DNA of 64,000 nucleotides from an uncultured bacterium (GTDB lineage Bacteria; Armatimonadota; UBA5829), in assembly GCA_938074205.1 (NCBI GenBank), contig CALJES010000003.1, positions 124,001 through 188,000 of the forward strand. The letters run 5' to 3'. The position numbers and the translations under genes were made by a program. Position 1 is the first letter of the stretch; each line of letters opens with the position of its first letter. Under the pieces are notes generated by a model. That model made no database searches. It was not told where the DNA came from and saw only the letters and a program-made list of their open reading frames with translations. Below, piece after piece: positions 17,286 to 26,502 of the stretch.

Positions 17286-20000
17286 TCAATAGGATGGGTG
17301 CAACGTTATGGCGGTGGCCTCTATGTAGCGTTCTCCGTGTTCATTTGTTTTGAGCACGCCCCGCACGTCAATCCGATCTCCGACAGCTCTCCCGTGGTTC
17401 GACTGTTCAACTCGTATCCCGCCTGTGCGCTGTTCCGATTGGGCGTAAAAGAACTGATCGAAGCCTGCGGATACAACTACGTTCGGCAAAACAACAGTTG
17501 TTCCATCTGCCAGTTGCTTGACTTCGTGGAGTGGGAATGCACGTTCTCTCGATGAGATTGCAATAAGAGGAAAGGTGCCATTAATAGAGTCTTCAATATA
17601 ATCACGCTCGTAGAATCGTAGTCCGGTACCGCCGTGGCCCTGGCCGGTCAGTATGTCAATATCACCGTCCTTGTTCCAGTCTATAGCCTCAGCTCCGGAA
17701 ATCATTTGAACTGTGTACGGCCGAACAAGTACTACACCAGCCGTATCATTGAAGACGGGTTCTCCCGCACCAGCGCCTACGTTTCGGTAGAGTCTGATGC
17801 TGTTCTCGAATTCTGCAGCGATAAAGTCTTTCTTTCCGTCACCGTCCCAGTCGACAAAAGAACCACAGTTAGGCCTACTCGAGTAGGTGATCACATTACC
17901 GTTGCGATCCGTAATCCACTTGGGGTAGTCGAGAAGTGGCTGGGAATCTGTGCCAACGTTGCGGTAAAACAGAAATCCCGATTCCCAGGACCTATCGGTG
18001 CTTCTAGGGGGCCAGTTGTAGTTTTCCGAATAGTTGCCTTGTCCGCAAATGGCGTGAATGACATCCTTTCTTCCATCGCTGTCCCAATCACAGACCATCA
18101 CGCTTGACCTTGCGGTTCCATCGATAGGTAGTAGCGCTGTCCGACTTTGGTTCCACGCGTGCAGCCTGATTCCAGGAGATAGGATCGGGTTAGAGTCTGA
18201 ACCTACATTCAAATAGAGAAAAATCCAGCCTCTTCCGTCTGCAACTACTAAATCTTTCCGGCCGTCATTGTTCCAGTCGCATATGTCCGTGCGGGCATAG
18301 CCGTCACGAACTCGCCGCTCCTCCTCTCCCAAGGCCTTGATGTAATCGTCGCCGGCCTTCAATCGCACACCATCCTCAAAGAGCGGGAAAAGCTGATTCG
18401 TCGTGTTGCGATAGAACCACACAAAACCATCAGTATCGCTCGCGATAAGATCCGTTCGTCCGTCGTTGTCCCAGTCGACTGCCCTGACTCCGTTTTGCCT
18501 GTTAACATTAATTCTTTGAAATCCCTCAGTGTATGGGCAACCGGACCAGGCATCCGCAATCTGAAATTTTGGGGAAGTTGGCGTACCGACGTTCCTGTAT
18601 AGCCGGCCGTAAACTCTGGGATCCCAGCCCCAGTGAGAGCGCTCCCAATATCGCCCTACCGCAAAGTCCAACAATCCGTCACCGTCAAAGTCTGCAACTT
18701 TGATTCCAGCTCCTAGATCCATGTATCCACCTTCATAGAACGCAATTATGCGTCCTTCTGCAAGTAGTGGCGAGGTGCGAGTGCCGAGATTTTCGAAAAG
18801 ATAGATGCGCCCATCTTCCATTCCGACAAAAAGGTCCAGGTCTCCGTCGGAGTCAATATCTGCACAGTCCATTCGGGGTGACCACAGTTGGATTGGAGAT
18901 CCGTTTGCCCGAAGGTATTCCCCGTCGGCTAGATTAATATTCCGTAGGCTATTCGAACTCCCTACGTTGCGATAAAATGTCACTATGCCGTCCTGGCCCG
19001 CCAGGATATCTTTCCGTCCGTCGCCGTCCCAATCAACAATGGTGACAGTGCTGTTTATGTAGTGACCAGACTGGGTGACAATGGGACCTCTGTCGACAAA
19101 CGTCAGCGGACCGCCTTTGGTTGTTACGTTTTCATAGCGGACCACCTTTCCGGAGTAATTGTTGCTGGCGATGACGAAATGGATAAACAAATCCTGGTCG
19201 CCGTCTTCATCCCAATCATTCGCTTCTACTGACAACCAGCTTCTATTGTTCACGTTTTCCTTCGGCAGCTCCCACAAAGTTCCGCCGTTCGTCAAACGAC
19301 CTCGTTCTACGTATCGGTTCTGACCGATGTTTTCCCAAACGTAAATATAGGGTTCAGTACCTCCTTTGAGCAAATCGAGGTCGCCGTCGCCGTCGATGTC
19401 TGCAAAGGTATCGTATCTATTCGCTGCGATCTCTCGCCTTGAGTAGCGTAGACAGAACCAATCACCATCACCGACCAGTCCAGGATAGCGCATAGGTTTT
19501 CCCAGACCTGATTCAGTTGTGTCGAAGTATATTGCGTAAATGCTGTAGCTGTCGTTTGGTATTACGAAGCTTAAGGTCACTGTATCAATGGGGTAATACT
19601 TATCAATTCTCCACGGCAGCAAAAAGCGTTCGTAGCCATCGCGTGATGAATCGAAAACTCTTGGTTGGCCCTCACTCGAGTAAGCCACAACCTCGATAGT
19701 GGAGTCGTCAACTTGCCCTGGGATACCTAGCGAACGCAAAATGCCTTGAAGGTTCAAATCTACACGAGCAGGAGAGTTGACCCTGCCAGTCCTGATTGGA
19801 TCTACTTCCAGCAGGACGCGGCAGCGCATAGGAGAGACCCATGGAAGCAATACTCCTTCTTGCCCCAATGCGGGAAATGTGGGTAGGGCAGCAGTGAACA
19901 CCAGCGTAAGCGTGATTGCCGAGGTTGCAAAGCTACTCAATCTCAGTTTCACTAGCTTCCAGACTGCTTTCAGAAACGCACGCTCGACGCCAGGCTTCAT
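17286..20000 (-). CDS. Secreted VCBS/FG-GAP repeat protein with C-terminal OB-like domain
   Basis: A 904-residue exported protein. ATG 20000 overlaps the stop of the upstream propeller gene (ATGA) and has GGAGG 10 bases upstream. Residues 1-48 form a long signal peptide (basic stretch, then ATSAITLTLVFTAALPT). The body carries ten copies of a D-x-[DN]-x-D-G-x-x-D calcium loop (for example DIDGDGDLDL, DFDGDGLLDF, DWDNDGRTDL), each with a following FYRN or LFEN strand: the FG-GAP/VCBS beta-propeller of cell-surface proteins. The last about 80 residues (VVLPNVVVSAGF to YIEATAITL) look like an OB-fold domain. A role in surface adhesion or carbohydrate binding is inferred. Confidence 0.93.
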   Translation of the reverse strand: MKPGVERAFLKAVWKLVKLRLSSFATSAITLTLVFTAALPTFPALGQEGVLLPWVSPMRCRVLLEVDPIRTGRVNSPARVDLNLQGILRSLGIPGQVDDSTIEVVAYSSEGQPRVFDSSRDGYERFLLPWRIDKYYPIDTVTLSFVIPNDSYSIYAIYFDTTESGLGKPMRYPGLVGDGDWFCLRYSRREIAANRYDTFADIDGDGDLDLLKGGTEPYIYVWENIGQNRYVERGRLTNGGTLWELPKENVNNRSWLSVEANDWDEDGDQDLFIHFVIASNNYSGKVVRYENVTTKGGPLTFVDRGPIVTQSGHYINSTVTIVDWDGDGRKDILAGQDGIVTFYRNVGSSNSLRNINLADGEYLRANGSPIQLWSPRMDCADIDSDGDLDLFVGMEDGRIYLFENLGTRTSPLLAEGRIIAFYEGGYMDLGAGIKVADFDGDGLLDFAVGRYWERSHWGWDPRVYGRLYRNVGTPTSPKFQIADAWSGCPYTEGFQRINVNRQNGVRAVDWDNDGRTDLIASDTDGFVWFYRNTTNQLFPLFEDGVRLKAGDDYIKALGEEERRVRDGYARTDICDWNNDGRKDLVVADGRGWIFLYLNVGSDSNPILSPGIRLHAWNQSRTALLPIDGTARSSVMVCDWDSDGRKDVIHAICGQGNYSENYNWPPRSTDRSWESGFLFYRNVGTDSQPLLDYPKWITDRNGNVITYSSRPNCGSFVDWDGDGKKDFIAAEFENSIRLYRNVGAGAGEPVFNDTAGVVLVRPYTVQMISGAEAIDWNKDGDIDILTGQGHGGTGLRFYERDYIEDSINGTFPLIAISSRERAFPLHEVKQLADGTTVVLPNVVVSAGFDQFFYAQSEQRTGGIRVEQSNHGRAVGDRIDVRGVLKTNEHGERYIEATAITLHPSY

Positions 20001-21706
20001 GGATTTACTACCTCCGTATATATGTAGAACCGCCGCTGTTCCACTAAGCCATAGCGCATCTGCTGCGGCGCGACAAGCTGCTTGGCAAAGAACACTCTGC
20101 AACTGCCGTCCTCTCTCACGATCACGCTGTCAACGTGTACCTGCGCAGTTGGGTCATATGCGTTCCAGTTTAGATCACTTCCAGCAGGAGGGTACGGGTG
20201 AAGTTGCACCTCGCCAGGTTGTTTTGTCCACGTTGTGCAGTCTGTGCTAGTCGCTCTGAGAATGTGAAAGAAAGGAGGAGAGGAAGACTGTCCTTGATAC
20301 CAGAGTTCATATTTGCCATTCCTATAAATGACCACAGGATTTCTGGCGCTCAGCTCATCGAGCGAGCCGGGAGGTCCCGTGTCAATCGCGAGCCCCTGCT
20401 TTGTCCAATGAATCCCATCGGCGCTTGACGCGCTGAATATCCGCCAGGTTTGCCCATCGTAGCCTTCGTACCACATACGATAAGTATTGCCTATCTTGAT
20501 TACAAATGGCTGTGCCACACCCTTGCAGTCAAGCGAGTTCGATTCGCCTAGTCCGAGAACCGAACCCTCTCCTGCCGCGCCGCGAATTTTGGTCCACCTG
20601 ACCCCGTCATCTGAGGTTGCGTAACCTATCCTGAAGTTTATTTTGTTGCTTTTTCCGGAGGGCAGATACTCATTGTCTGAGTTCCATCCTGTGTACCACA
20701 TCTTGTAGGATTCCCCGTCTCGAATAACGCACCCTCCGAACACCCAGACGGAATCGAAAACTTGGGATAGCTCTTCTGGGTTCAAGACAGCACCTTCAGG
20801 GAATTGAGTGGAGTACAGAACAGGCTCGTAATCATCTTGTCGCCGTATCCACGTAACACCGTCATTGGATTCAGCGATCCCTATTTGCCAAAGATCCCAA
20901 ACGCTTTCGTTGCTCTGAGCTGCCGCAGAGCCAGTGTAGAACATTCGATATCGCCCGAGTGACGCGTCATATATGACGAAAGGATAAAAAACGTTGTATG
21001 CCTCCCAGCATGTCCAAGGAACCATAGGCGAGAGAACAAGTGACGCAACGCAGCTCTGTGTAGACTCGCCGTGCAAGTTATCTAAGTAGATATGACTCTT
21101 TGTGAACAGTGTTCCTTGGTTCCACTGGCCGATCGCGATAGTGCTGATTGACGCACCGGACTTGTACAAGCGTCCTTGAACTACATGCGAGCCATCAACC
21201 CACACATCTGCTGTCGATGACAGTAGGTCGATGCCAATCCGAATGTGATACCATCTGAGATTGATAACATCATCTACAATCACATACTGTGTGGCAGGAT
21301 AGACAAGAACTTTGAACTGCCGATGGGCAAAGTAGAATCGCGTCAATTCTTCTCCGTTTTCGTTGAAGAGTTTTATGTAGCCAAGGTTTGTACCTACTGG
21401 GGCGGCGCCGTCTGTATCGGCAGCAGCATCGAATTCAATAACGTGAATACCGCTTTCCGTTTGGACACTCCGTATTGCGTCTCCTGTGCCCCAGTTCTTA
21501 TAGTCAGCTTGGGCTGCTTTGCCTGATTTTGCAAAAGCACTCTGGACACGAACCGCGTTTTGCACACCGCTCCAGCCACCTTGGCCAGCTAGGCTTCCTT
21601 CGACATATGTGTCAAAGTCGTCGGACAACCAGACATCAGCGCTGGTTGGAAGTGGAAGCACAGCGAGGAATACGCAGGAGATGCAAATTGCCAGCCTAGA
21701 ATTCAT
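19997..21706 (-). CDS. Secreted LamG-like plus five-bladed beta-propeller protein (GH43/GH32-like fold)
   Basis: A 569-residue exported protein starting at ATG 21706 after GGGAGT; residues 1-23 are a signal peptide. Residues about 25-210 resemble a concanavalin/LamG domain (DDFDTYVEGSLAGQGGWSG, then a YHIRIGIDL strand). Residues about 230-569 repeat a propeller blade motif four times, YRMFYTGS, YKMWYTGW, YRMWYEGY and YELWYQGQ, each after a GVTW or GIHW strand; this is the pattern of GH43/GH32/GH117-type five-bladed propellers. Catalytic acids cannot be assigned. Its stop overlaps the VCBS gene start, so the two are co-translated and may act together at the cell surface. Confidence 0.88.
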   Translation of the reverse strand: MNSRLAICISCVFLAVLPLPTSADVWLSDDFDTYVEGSLAGQGGWSGVQNAVRVQSAFAKSGKAAQADYKNWGTGDAIRSVQTESGIHVIEFDAAADTDGAAPVGTNLGYIKLFNENGEELTRFYFAHRQFKVLVYPATQYVIVDDVINLRWYHIRIGIDLLSSTADVWVDGSHVVQGRLYKSGASISTIAIGQWNQGTLFTKSHIYLDNLHGESTQSCVASLVLSPMVPWTCWEAYNVFYPFVIYDASLGRYRMFYTGSAAAQSNESVWDLWQIGIAESNDGVTWIRRQDDYEPVLYSTQFPEGAVLNPEELSQVFDSVWVFGGCVIRDGESYKMWYTGWNSDNEYLPSGKSNKINFRIGYATSDDGVRWTKIRGAAGEGSVLGLGESNSLDCKGVAQPFVIKIGNTYRMWYEGYDGQTWRIFSASSADGIHWTKQGLAIDTGPPGSLDELSARNPVVIYRNGKYELWYQGQSSSPPFFHILRATSTDCTTWTKQPGEVQLHPYPPAGSDLNWNAYDPTAQVHVDSVIVREDGSCRVFFAKQLVAPQQMRYGLVEQRRFYIYTEVVNP

Positions 21707-21803
21707 TGGGTTATTACTCCCACAATGATGTGTGGCACAAATGATTATACCAAGCACAGCTTACCACACAAGAACCAAACCGACAACTGGTAATCCTGCC
21801 AGT

Positions 21804-23582
21804 CTATTGGCCGGCAAGCTGCTTGCGCACGCGGGCGTGGAAGCTGTCGAGAGTCTCTCCTTCGCTGATGTGGGTCATTCCATATCGCTTGCATTTATCA
21901 ACGAAAGCATCAAGCTTGGATGCGAGTTCAGCCTCTCGCCCTTTGAACTCATTTCGGAGAATGGGTTGCATGAGCTTCACGTAATCAAGGGATAGACGTG
22001 CTTGCTGTACCCTACCTAGAAAGTCCGGCGAATCAGCAGCAGCTTCTGCTTTATCGAAGAGCATGTCAGCTTTGGATAAGACTTCCGGAGAGAGAAATGC
22101 GTCGGTGGGCGCTGACCATATCTTGACATGGATGTTTTCCTTGGAGACTTTGTCGAGCAGCATCTGCACGTACTCCCAAATATATTTTCCAGCCGAGCCG
22201 TAGTAGTCATCGCAAAAACTCTTCATTATTGCGTCGGCGTCGACATCAGGATTCCACGAGAGCTTGCACAGCAAGTACGCTCGCAAGCACGCCAATTCTC
22301 CTCCTCCACCTGGTGGGTAACTGCCTTCCCAGAAAACACCTTTAACTCCCATTCTCTTGTAAAGCCGTGCAGACGCTGCTAGTTGTCGGAAGTCCGGGAA
22401 TGGGTTCAAATAGTGTGCGAAACTCGTATTATAGTGCCATATATAGAGTTGATCAGTAATCTTTGCCCAGCCTTGTAGGTTTTCCAGAAATGCTTTGTTC
22501 TCGGGAGCATCGCAGGATTCATATGGATGTGCTTCGCAACAGAAGATCGGACACAACCGAACTCGCACATTATGCCTCGGCTTAGTGATCCTGGGCGGTT
22601 TTTCCGTCCACTGGTATGCAAGAGTGTCTATTAGTTTGTCCGGATAATGCTTCTCGACTTCCTCAGCAATCGCGTTGCAGAACCTAAGCACTAGTCCTGC
22701 AGGGCTGCCTTCTTCCTCATCGATTGATCTGCAACGCTCACACTGACAGTTGTTGTACCAGTCGTTTTGGGAAACGGAATAGAGTTTTGCTTCCGGATGC
22801 TCGCTAATCCAATCGAGAACCGTTTGAGTTGCTATTTTCAGAACGTCTGGATTTGACAAACAAAGCTGAGTATGCTCACGTATGCGCTTCCCGTTGACCA
22901 TAGAGAAGTACTCCGGATGTGTGTCCCAGTACTTCTCCACTGGTACCAGGCTTGCAAACGTGTGAACGAATGGATAATAAGCAATCCCTCCTCCTCGAGC
23001 CGAATCCAGGCCTGCATTGGCACTGTTTATCTTTTGTTTCGCCGCGTACTCCTTGTTCATCGCCTCGCGGATGAAAACATCGCGATACTCGAAGGCAGGC
23101 TTTTGGGCTATGTCTGTGTCAGGGACAAGGATGTCTGGACTGCGCGGTACCTTTTCCACAGTCTGACTGAGCCACCGGCAGCCCAATACATCTTCCAGGA
23201 AAGTGTATACGCCGTACATAGTACCGCGCATGCGACCACCGACAATGACAAGCCGACTGCCGACAGTTCGGATAACAAATGCTTCATTTTGCACGAACTC
23301 GTCCGGTATGCTGATGCCCAGAGACCGAAATGCCTCGCTGTCGCCTACGATGATCGCTTTCGCGGGTGGGTTAGGGGAGTCCGGAGCGTACGGGATCACC
23401 GCACCTGAGATTTGCTGAATATAACGTTTAAGTTCTGCGGCCGCGAAGTGCTCGGATGGACTTGCACTATGCGAAAGGACTATGCAATAGTCGGTTTTGC
23501 CGTTTCGAACTAGCTGTATGCCAGCATATGCTGATTCGGCTGAGAGCAGACTGACCAATGATACTGCCAAGATTACCTTCAT
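21804..23582 (-). CDS. Secreted DUF4838 protein with alpha-glucuronidase-like N-terminal domain
   Basis: A 592-residue protein; ATG 23582 follows AGGAG by 6 bases (an in-frame TTG at 23588 is too close to that site). Residues 1-20 are a signal peptide. The N-terminal domain (FAAAELKRYIQQISGA, GMYGVYTFLEDVLGCRW-like YGVYTFLEDVLGCRW) is the GH67/GH20-type accessory fold. The central DUF4838 region has SQNDWYNNCQCERC, AYQWTEKPP and FWEGSYPPGGGGELACLRAYL, followed by a helical tail. DUF4838 proteins are putative glycoside hydrolases of uncharacterised specificity. It lies 48 bases after tRNA-Arg, co-directional, and belongs to the secreted-protein group. Confidence 0.93.
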   Translation of the reverse strand: MKVILAVSLVSLLSAESAYAGIQLVRNGKTDYCIVLSHSASPSEHFAAAELKRYIQQISGAVIPYAPDSPNPPAKAIIVGDSEAFRSLGISIPDEFVQNEAFVIRTVGSRLVIVGGRMRGTMYGVYTFLEDVLGCRWLSQTVEKVPRSPDILVPDTDIAQKPAFEYRDVFIREAMNKEYAAKQKINSANAGLDSARGGGIAYYPFVHTFASLVPVEKYWDTHPEYFSMVNGKRIREHTQLCLSNPDVLKIATQTVLDWISEHPEAKLYSVSQNDWYNNCQCERCRSIDEEEGSPAGLVLRFCNAIAEEVEKHYPDKLIDTLAYQWTEKPPRITKPRHNVRVRLCPIFCCEAHPYESCDAPENKAFLENLQGWAKITDQLYIWHYNTSFAHYLNPFPDFRQLAASARLYKRMGVKGVFWEGSYPPGGGGELACLRAYLLCKLSWNPDVDADAIMKSFCDDYYGSAGKYIWEYVQMLLDKVSKENIHVKIWSAPTDAFLSPEVLSKADMLFDKAEAAADSPDFLGRVQQARLSLDYVKLMQPILRNEFKGREAELASKLDAFVDKCKRYGMTHISEGETLDSFHARVRKQLAGQ

Positions 23583-23630
23583 TCCCAACTCCTCCTAAAA
23601 ACTGCTCAATGCGCAACTGGTACAAAGAAT

Positions 23631-23706
23631 TGGCGCACCCGGCGCGATTCGAACGCGCGGCCTTCTGCTCCGGAGGCAGACGCTCTATCCCCTGAGCTAC
23701 GGGTGC
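23631..23706 (-). tRNA. tRNA-Arg (anticodon CCG)
   Basis: A 76-base cloverleaf on the minus strand with encoded CCA (plus-strand TGG at 23631-23633). The acceptor stem is GCACCCG/CGGGTGC with discriminator G; D arm GCTC/GAGC; anticodon stem TCTGC/GCAGA with loop CTCCGGA, so anticodon CCG reads the CGG Arg codon; T arm GCGCG/CGCGC with TTCGAAT loop. A near-consensus promoter lies just upstream at 23717-23744. No integrase or duplicated 3' end suggests use as an attachment site. Confidence 0.97.
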
Positions 23707-23716
23707 GCACACTGCG

Positions 23717-23744
23717 ATTATATCACTCAACGTATCCTTGTCAA
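23717..23744 (-). promoter_or_regulatory. Consensus promoter of tRNA-Arg
   Basis: On the minus strand TTGACA (23739-23744) and TATAAT (23717-23722) are both exact consensus boxes 16 bases apart. Transcription would start within a few bases of the mature tRNA 5' end. The -35 box overlaps the stop codon of the upstream UroD-like gene. Confidence 0.8.
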
Positions 23745-24817
23745 GCGTCGGCTGCACGATAACGCTCCATCAGAACCTTAGCTGTCGACAAGTCTGGTGC
23801 GTTATCGATAACCGTGATGCCGGTCTTGATTGAGTTCGGCACTCGGTTCCGACCAATCCAGCCCAGCACGGCTACGCGCCTTGGTGCTGCAGCTTCATAA
23901 ACTTCCCCTAGGTCCTGAAGCTCGGGTTGTCCGAAGTTTATGCCAGTGATACCGTCCGTTGAAAGAACCTCAGACAGTATCTGGTGTCCTCTTCCACAGT
24001 AATGTATCCACCCACCTCCAAATTCCGAGAATATCCTCTCGTTGTAAGGCTTGCAGAATTCTTTGTAGAGATCGCTAGATAGGTTGATTCCGCTGTCGTC
24101 GCATATTCTCACTGCTCCGCGCACTATCATTTGCGAATGGTAACTAAAATCACCGCTCTCGCGAAGAAGTTCCTTTTGTGCTCTCGTATACCGGACATAG
24201 GTATTCGTTACTAAGTTTAGGAGTCGGTGAACTCGTTCCGGGTTGTCGTACAGCTCCGTGTAGATCTTATGACCCATAATAAGGTGCGCGTTGTCAAAAG
24301 GACCTTGTGTGTCGGAAAGGTATATATGCACCCATTTACTCAACTTTTCATACTGGGAGAGGGTTTCAATGTAGAATCGCTGCGTCTCGAACACTTTTTC
24401 GCCAAGTCCACTGTTAATGCTTACTGTCCCTGATTCCAGGACTTTGTCGAGCGCAGCGTCATCCAAGTGCTCAACCCACGGCATGGCATTCTCTTCCGTT
24501 AGATGAACTCGGCAGCCGAACATCGAAGCGATTGCACCCACCCCGTAGTTGGCTCGCACTGTGAACACTCGATCGTCGCGAACGTTGGCACCGACCCAAA
24601 CCGGCGCCAGCTCGGCGAGGAGCATCTTGGCTTTATCGTGAAAGATTTCTTTATAGGTAAATGACGGCCAATCGGATGCGGGACAGTTTATTGTCAGCGG
24701 CAGATGCTCAACAAGTTCATAAGCTACTGCTCGCCGCGTGAGATCCTCCGACGTCTTTTGGTGCTCGGGATCAATAGCTTTTTCCAGTTTTTCGAGATAC
24801 TCACTCAGCACGGCCAT
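23741..24817 (-). CDS. Uroporphyrinogen decarboxylase-like protein, strongly diverged
   Basis: A 358-residue protein starting at ATG 24817 (MAVLSEYLEKLEKAIDPEHQ) after an AGGTGG site. It lacks the classic UroD N-terminal signature but keeps the barrel pattern: YTELYDNPERVHRLLNLV, then HSQMIVRGAVRICDD, SSDLYKEFCKPYNERIFSEF, WIHYCGRGH and GINFGQPELQDLGE, as in UroD-like methyltransferase relatives. HYCG replaces the usual HxCG zinc-type segment of MtaA-like enzymes closely enough to suggest metal and methyl chemistry. It is a standalone gene before tRNA-Arg. Function is unproven; it is unlikely to be HemE. Confidence 0.8.
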   Translation of the reverse strand: MAVLSEYLEKLEKAIDPEHQKTSEDLTRRAVAYELVEHLPLTINCPASDWPSFTYKEIFHDKAKMLLAELAPVWVGANVRDDRVFTVRANYGVGAIASMFGCRVHLTEENAMPWVEHLDDAALDKVLESGTVSINSGLGEKVFETQRFYIETLSQYEKLSKWVHIYLSDTQGPFDNAHLIMGHKIYTELYDNPERVHRLLNLVTNTYVRYTRAQKELLRESGDFSYHSQMIVRGAVRICDDSGINLSSDLYKEFCKPYNERIFSEFGGGWIHYCGRGHQILSEVLSTDGITGINFGQPELQDLGEVYEAAAPRRVAVLGWIGRNRVPNSIKTGITVIDNAPDLSTAKVLMERYRAADA

Positions 24818-24898
24818 ACGTTCCACCTGGCGACAAACGCGTCGAGGCCACTGATACTAGGCAGAATCATGCGCTCACGGTGTTTATGACTCCGGCGC

Positions 24899-26416
24899 CT
24901 AAGAGCCCATTATGTATTCGATTAGCGTTCCCGTTGGCACACCAGTGGCACCTTTTCTGGCGATTTCGGTATCTTTGTCTATGGAAGCTGAGCTTAGATC
25001 AATGTGTGCCCAAGGAGTCTCGCCGACAAAGCTTTCTATGAAGAGAGCCCCAATTATCGCCCCACCGGCATGTCCGGCGCTGTTCTTCAAGTCAGCTATG
25101 TCACTCTTTAGACGTTTCTTATACCCCTTATACAGCGGCAGTTGCCACAACTTTTCCCCGCACAGTTCACCGGCTGCTATCAACCGGTTTGCCAACTCTT
25201 GGTTATTCGAGAAAACTCCCGATATTTCATCTCCCAATGCGGTTACGCACGCCCCGGTTAGAGTAGCGCAGTCTATGATTTCGTCAACCCCCTGCTTAAC
25301 AGCATAAGCTACCGCATCCGCAAGTATGAGGCGACCTTCCGCGTCCGTATTCGTTACTTCGACTGTCTTAGCAGACAGGGATTTGAACACGTCTCCCGGG
25401 TGAATCGCTTGGTTTCCTATAACGTTTTCTGTCGCTGGGATTATACCGAAGACGATCTTACGCGGTCTGAGCTTGCCAATAGCACGCATTACTGCCAGGA
25501 CCGCTGCTGCACCCGACATATCGTCTTTCATACAACTCATCGCAGAGTGGCTTTTGAGCGAGTAACCACCGGAATCGAACGTGATTCCCTTGCCTATGAG
25601 TGCGAGTTTTTTGAGCTTTTCCCGCCTGGGTCTATTTTCACTAACTTGATCTGTTGGTAAGTATCTAAGTTCGATAAAGTACGGGTCTCTAGCGGCGCCT
25701 CGCGCCACTGCGCTCAGCAAGCCCATCCCTGCGTTCTCTATACCCCGCCTGTCTAGTATGTTGCATTCAAGGCCTAGTTCCTCGGCGATCTGCCTTGCTG
25801 CTTCGGCCAAATACGATGGAGTGACAATGTTTGAAGGTTCATTGACTAGGTCGCGCGCATAACAAATCGCTTCACCAACGATCTCGCCGCGAGATATACC
25901 GATGCGAATATCATCCAACTTCTCGCTCGATACTTCAACTATACGAAAAACCTCGATTGGGTTCGGCTTAACATCTTCTGTTTTCAGTCGGTTGAACTCA
26001 TAGCACCCGAGAATCGTGCCCAGCGTCACACGTCGCGCGGACTCTGCTGCCGAGAGTCCGCCTGATCCGGCACCGTGAAGTATACTGGCTACAGTACGCG
26101 CACGGAGCTTGACGCATTCGCGAGCGGCTGCGCCGGCTGCCCGCATGACAGTTGAGGCGTCAAGATCCTTCTTTTCGCCTAATCCCACGACAATAACCCG
26201 AGAAGTAGGAATCTTACCAAATGTATGCAACACCAGTGTTTCCCCTAAGCGGCCCAGAAAACTTTCCTCGGCTATCGTTCTGGCTATTACTCCATCGAGG
26301 GCTTTGTCTACCACTTCTGTAGCGCCACCGGGTATCTTTGCGTCCTGGAAAAGATTCACGACTAGAGCGTCGCATTCTTGGTCAATAATAGACCCACAAA
26401 TCGCTTCGAACCGCAT
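24899..26416 (-). CDS. pepA: Leucyl aminopeptidase (M17 family)
   Basis: A 505-residue cytosolic di-zinc aminopeptidase that releases N-terminal residues from peptides. The N-terminal macro-like domain spans residues 1-165. The catalytic domain contains LIGKGITFDSGGYSLK, the zinc/bicarbonate region MKDDMSGAAAVL, the family signature NTDAEGRLIL and DCATLTGACVTALG. GGYSLK replaces the more common GGxxLK wording but keeps the metal-binding Asp and the catalytic Lys. ATG 26416 follows GAGG by 7 bases. It is downstream of the STN gene with an 86-base gap and may be co-transcribed. Confidence 0.97.
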   Translation of the reverse strand: MRFEAICGSIIDQECDALVVNLFQDAKIPGGATEVVDKALDGVIARTIAEESFLGRLGETLVLHTFGKIPTSRVIVVGLGEKKDLDASTVMRAAGAAARECVKLRARTVASILHGAGSGGLSAAESARRVTLGTILGCYEFNRLKTEDVKPNPIEVFRIVEVSSEKLDDIRIGISRGEIVGEAICYARDLVNEPSNIVTPSYLAEAARQIAEELGLECNILDRRGIENAGMGLLSAVARGAARDPYFIELRYLPTDQVSENRPRREKLKKLALIGKGITFDSGGYSLKSHSAMSCMKDDMSGAAAVLAVMRAIGKLRPRKIVFGIIPATENVIGNQAIHPGDVFKSLSAKTVEVTNTDAEGRLILADAVAYAVKQGVDEIIDCATLTGACVTALGDEISGVFSNNQELANRLIAAGELCGEKLWQLPLYKGYKKRLKSDIADLKNSAGHAGGAIIGALFIESFVGETPWAHIDLSSASIDKDTEIARKGATGVPTGTLIEYIMGS

Positions 26417-26502
26417 TTTTGTCCCTCAGATAACGATCTACAAAACTGCGCCAGCTCCTGGAGGATGCTGGCGCAGCGGGAAGACATGGTTTGGACGTGG
26501 TA

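Noticed and set aside
23631-23706. tRNA-Arg as an integration site for the secreted-protein group
   Set aside because: No integrase, no direct repeat of the tRNA 3' end and no shift in base composition were seen.
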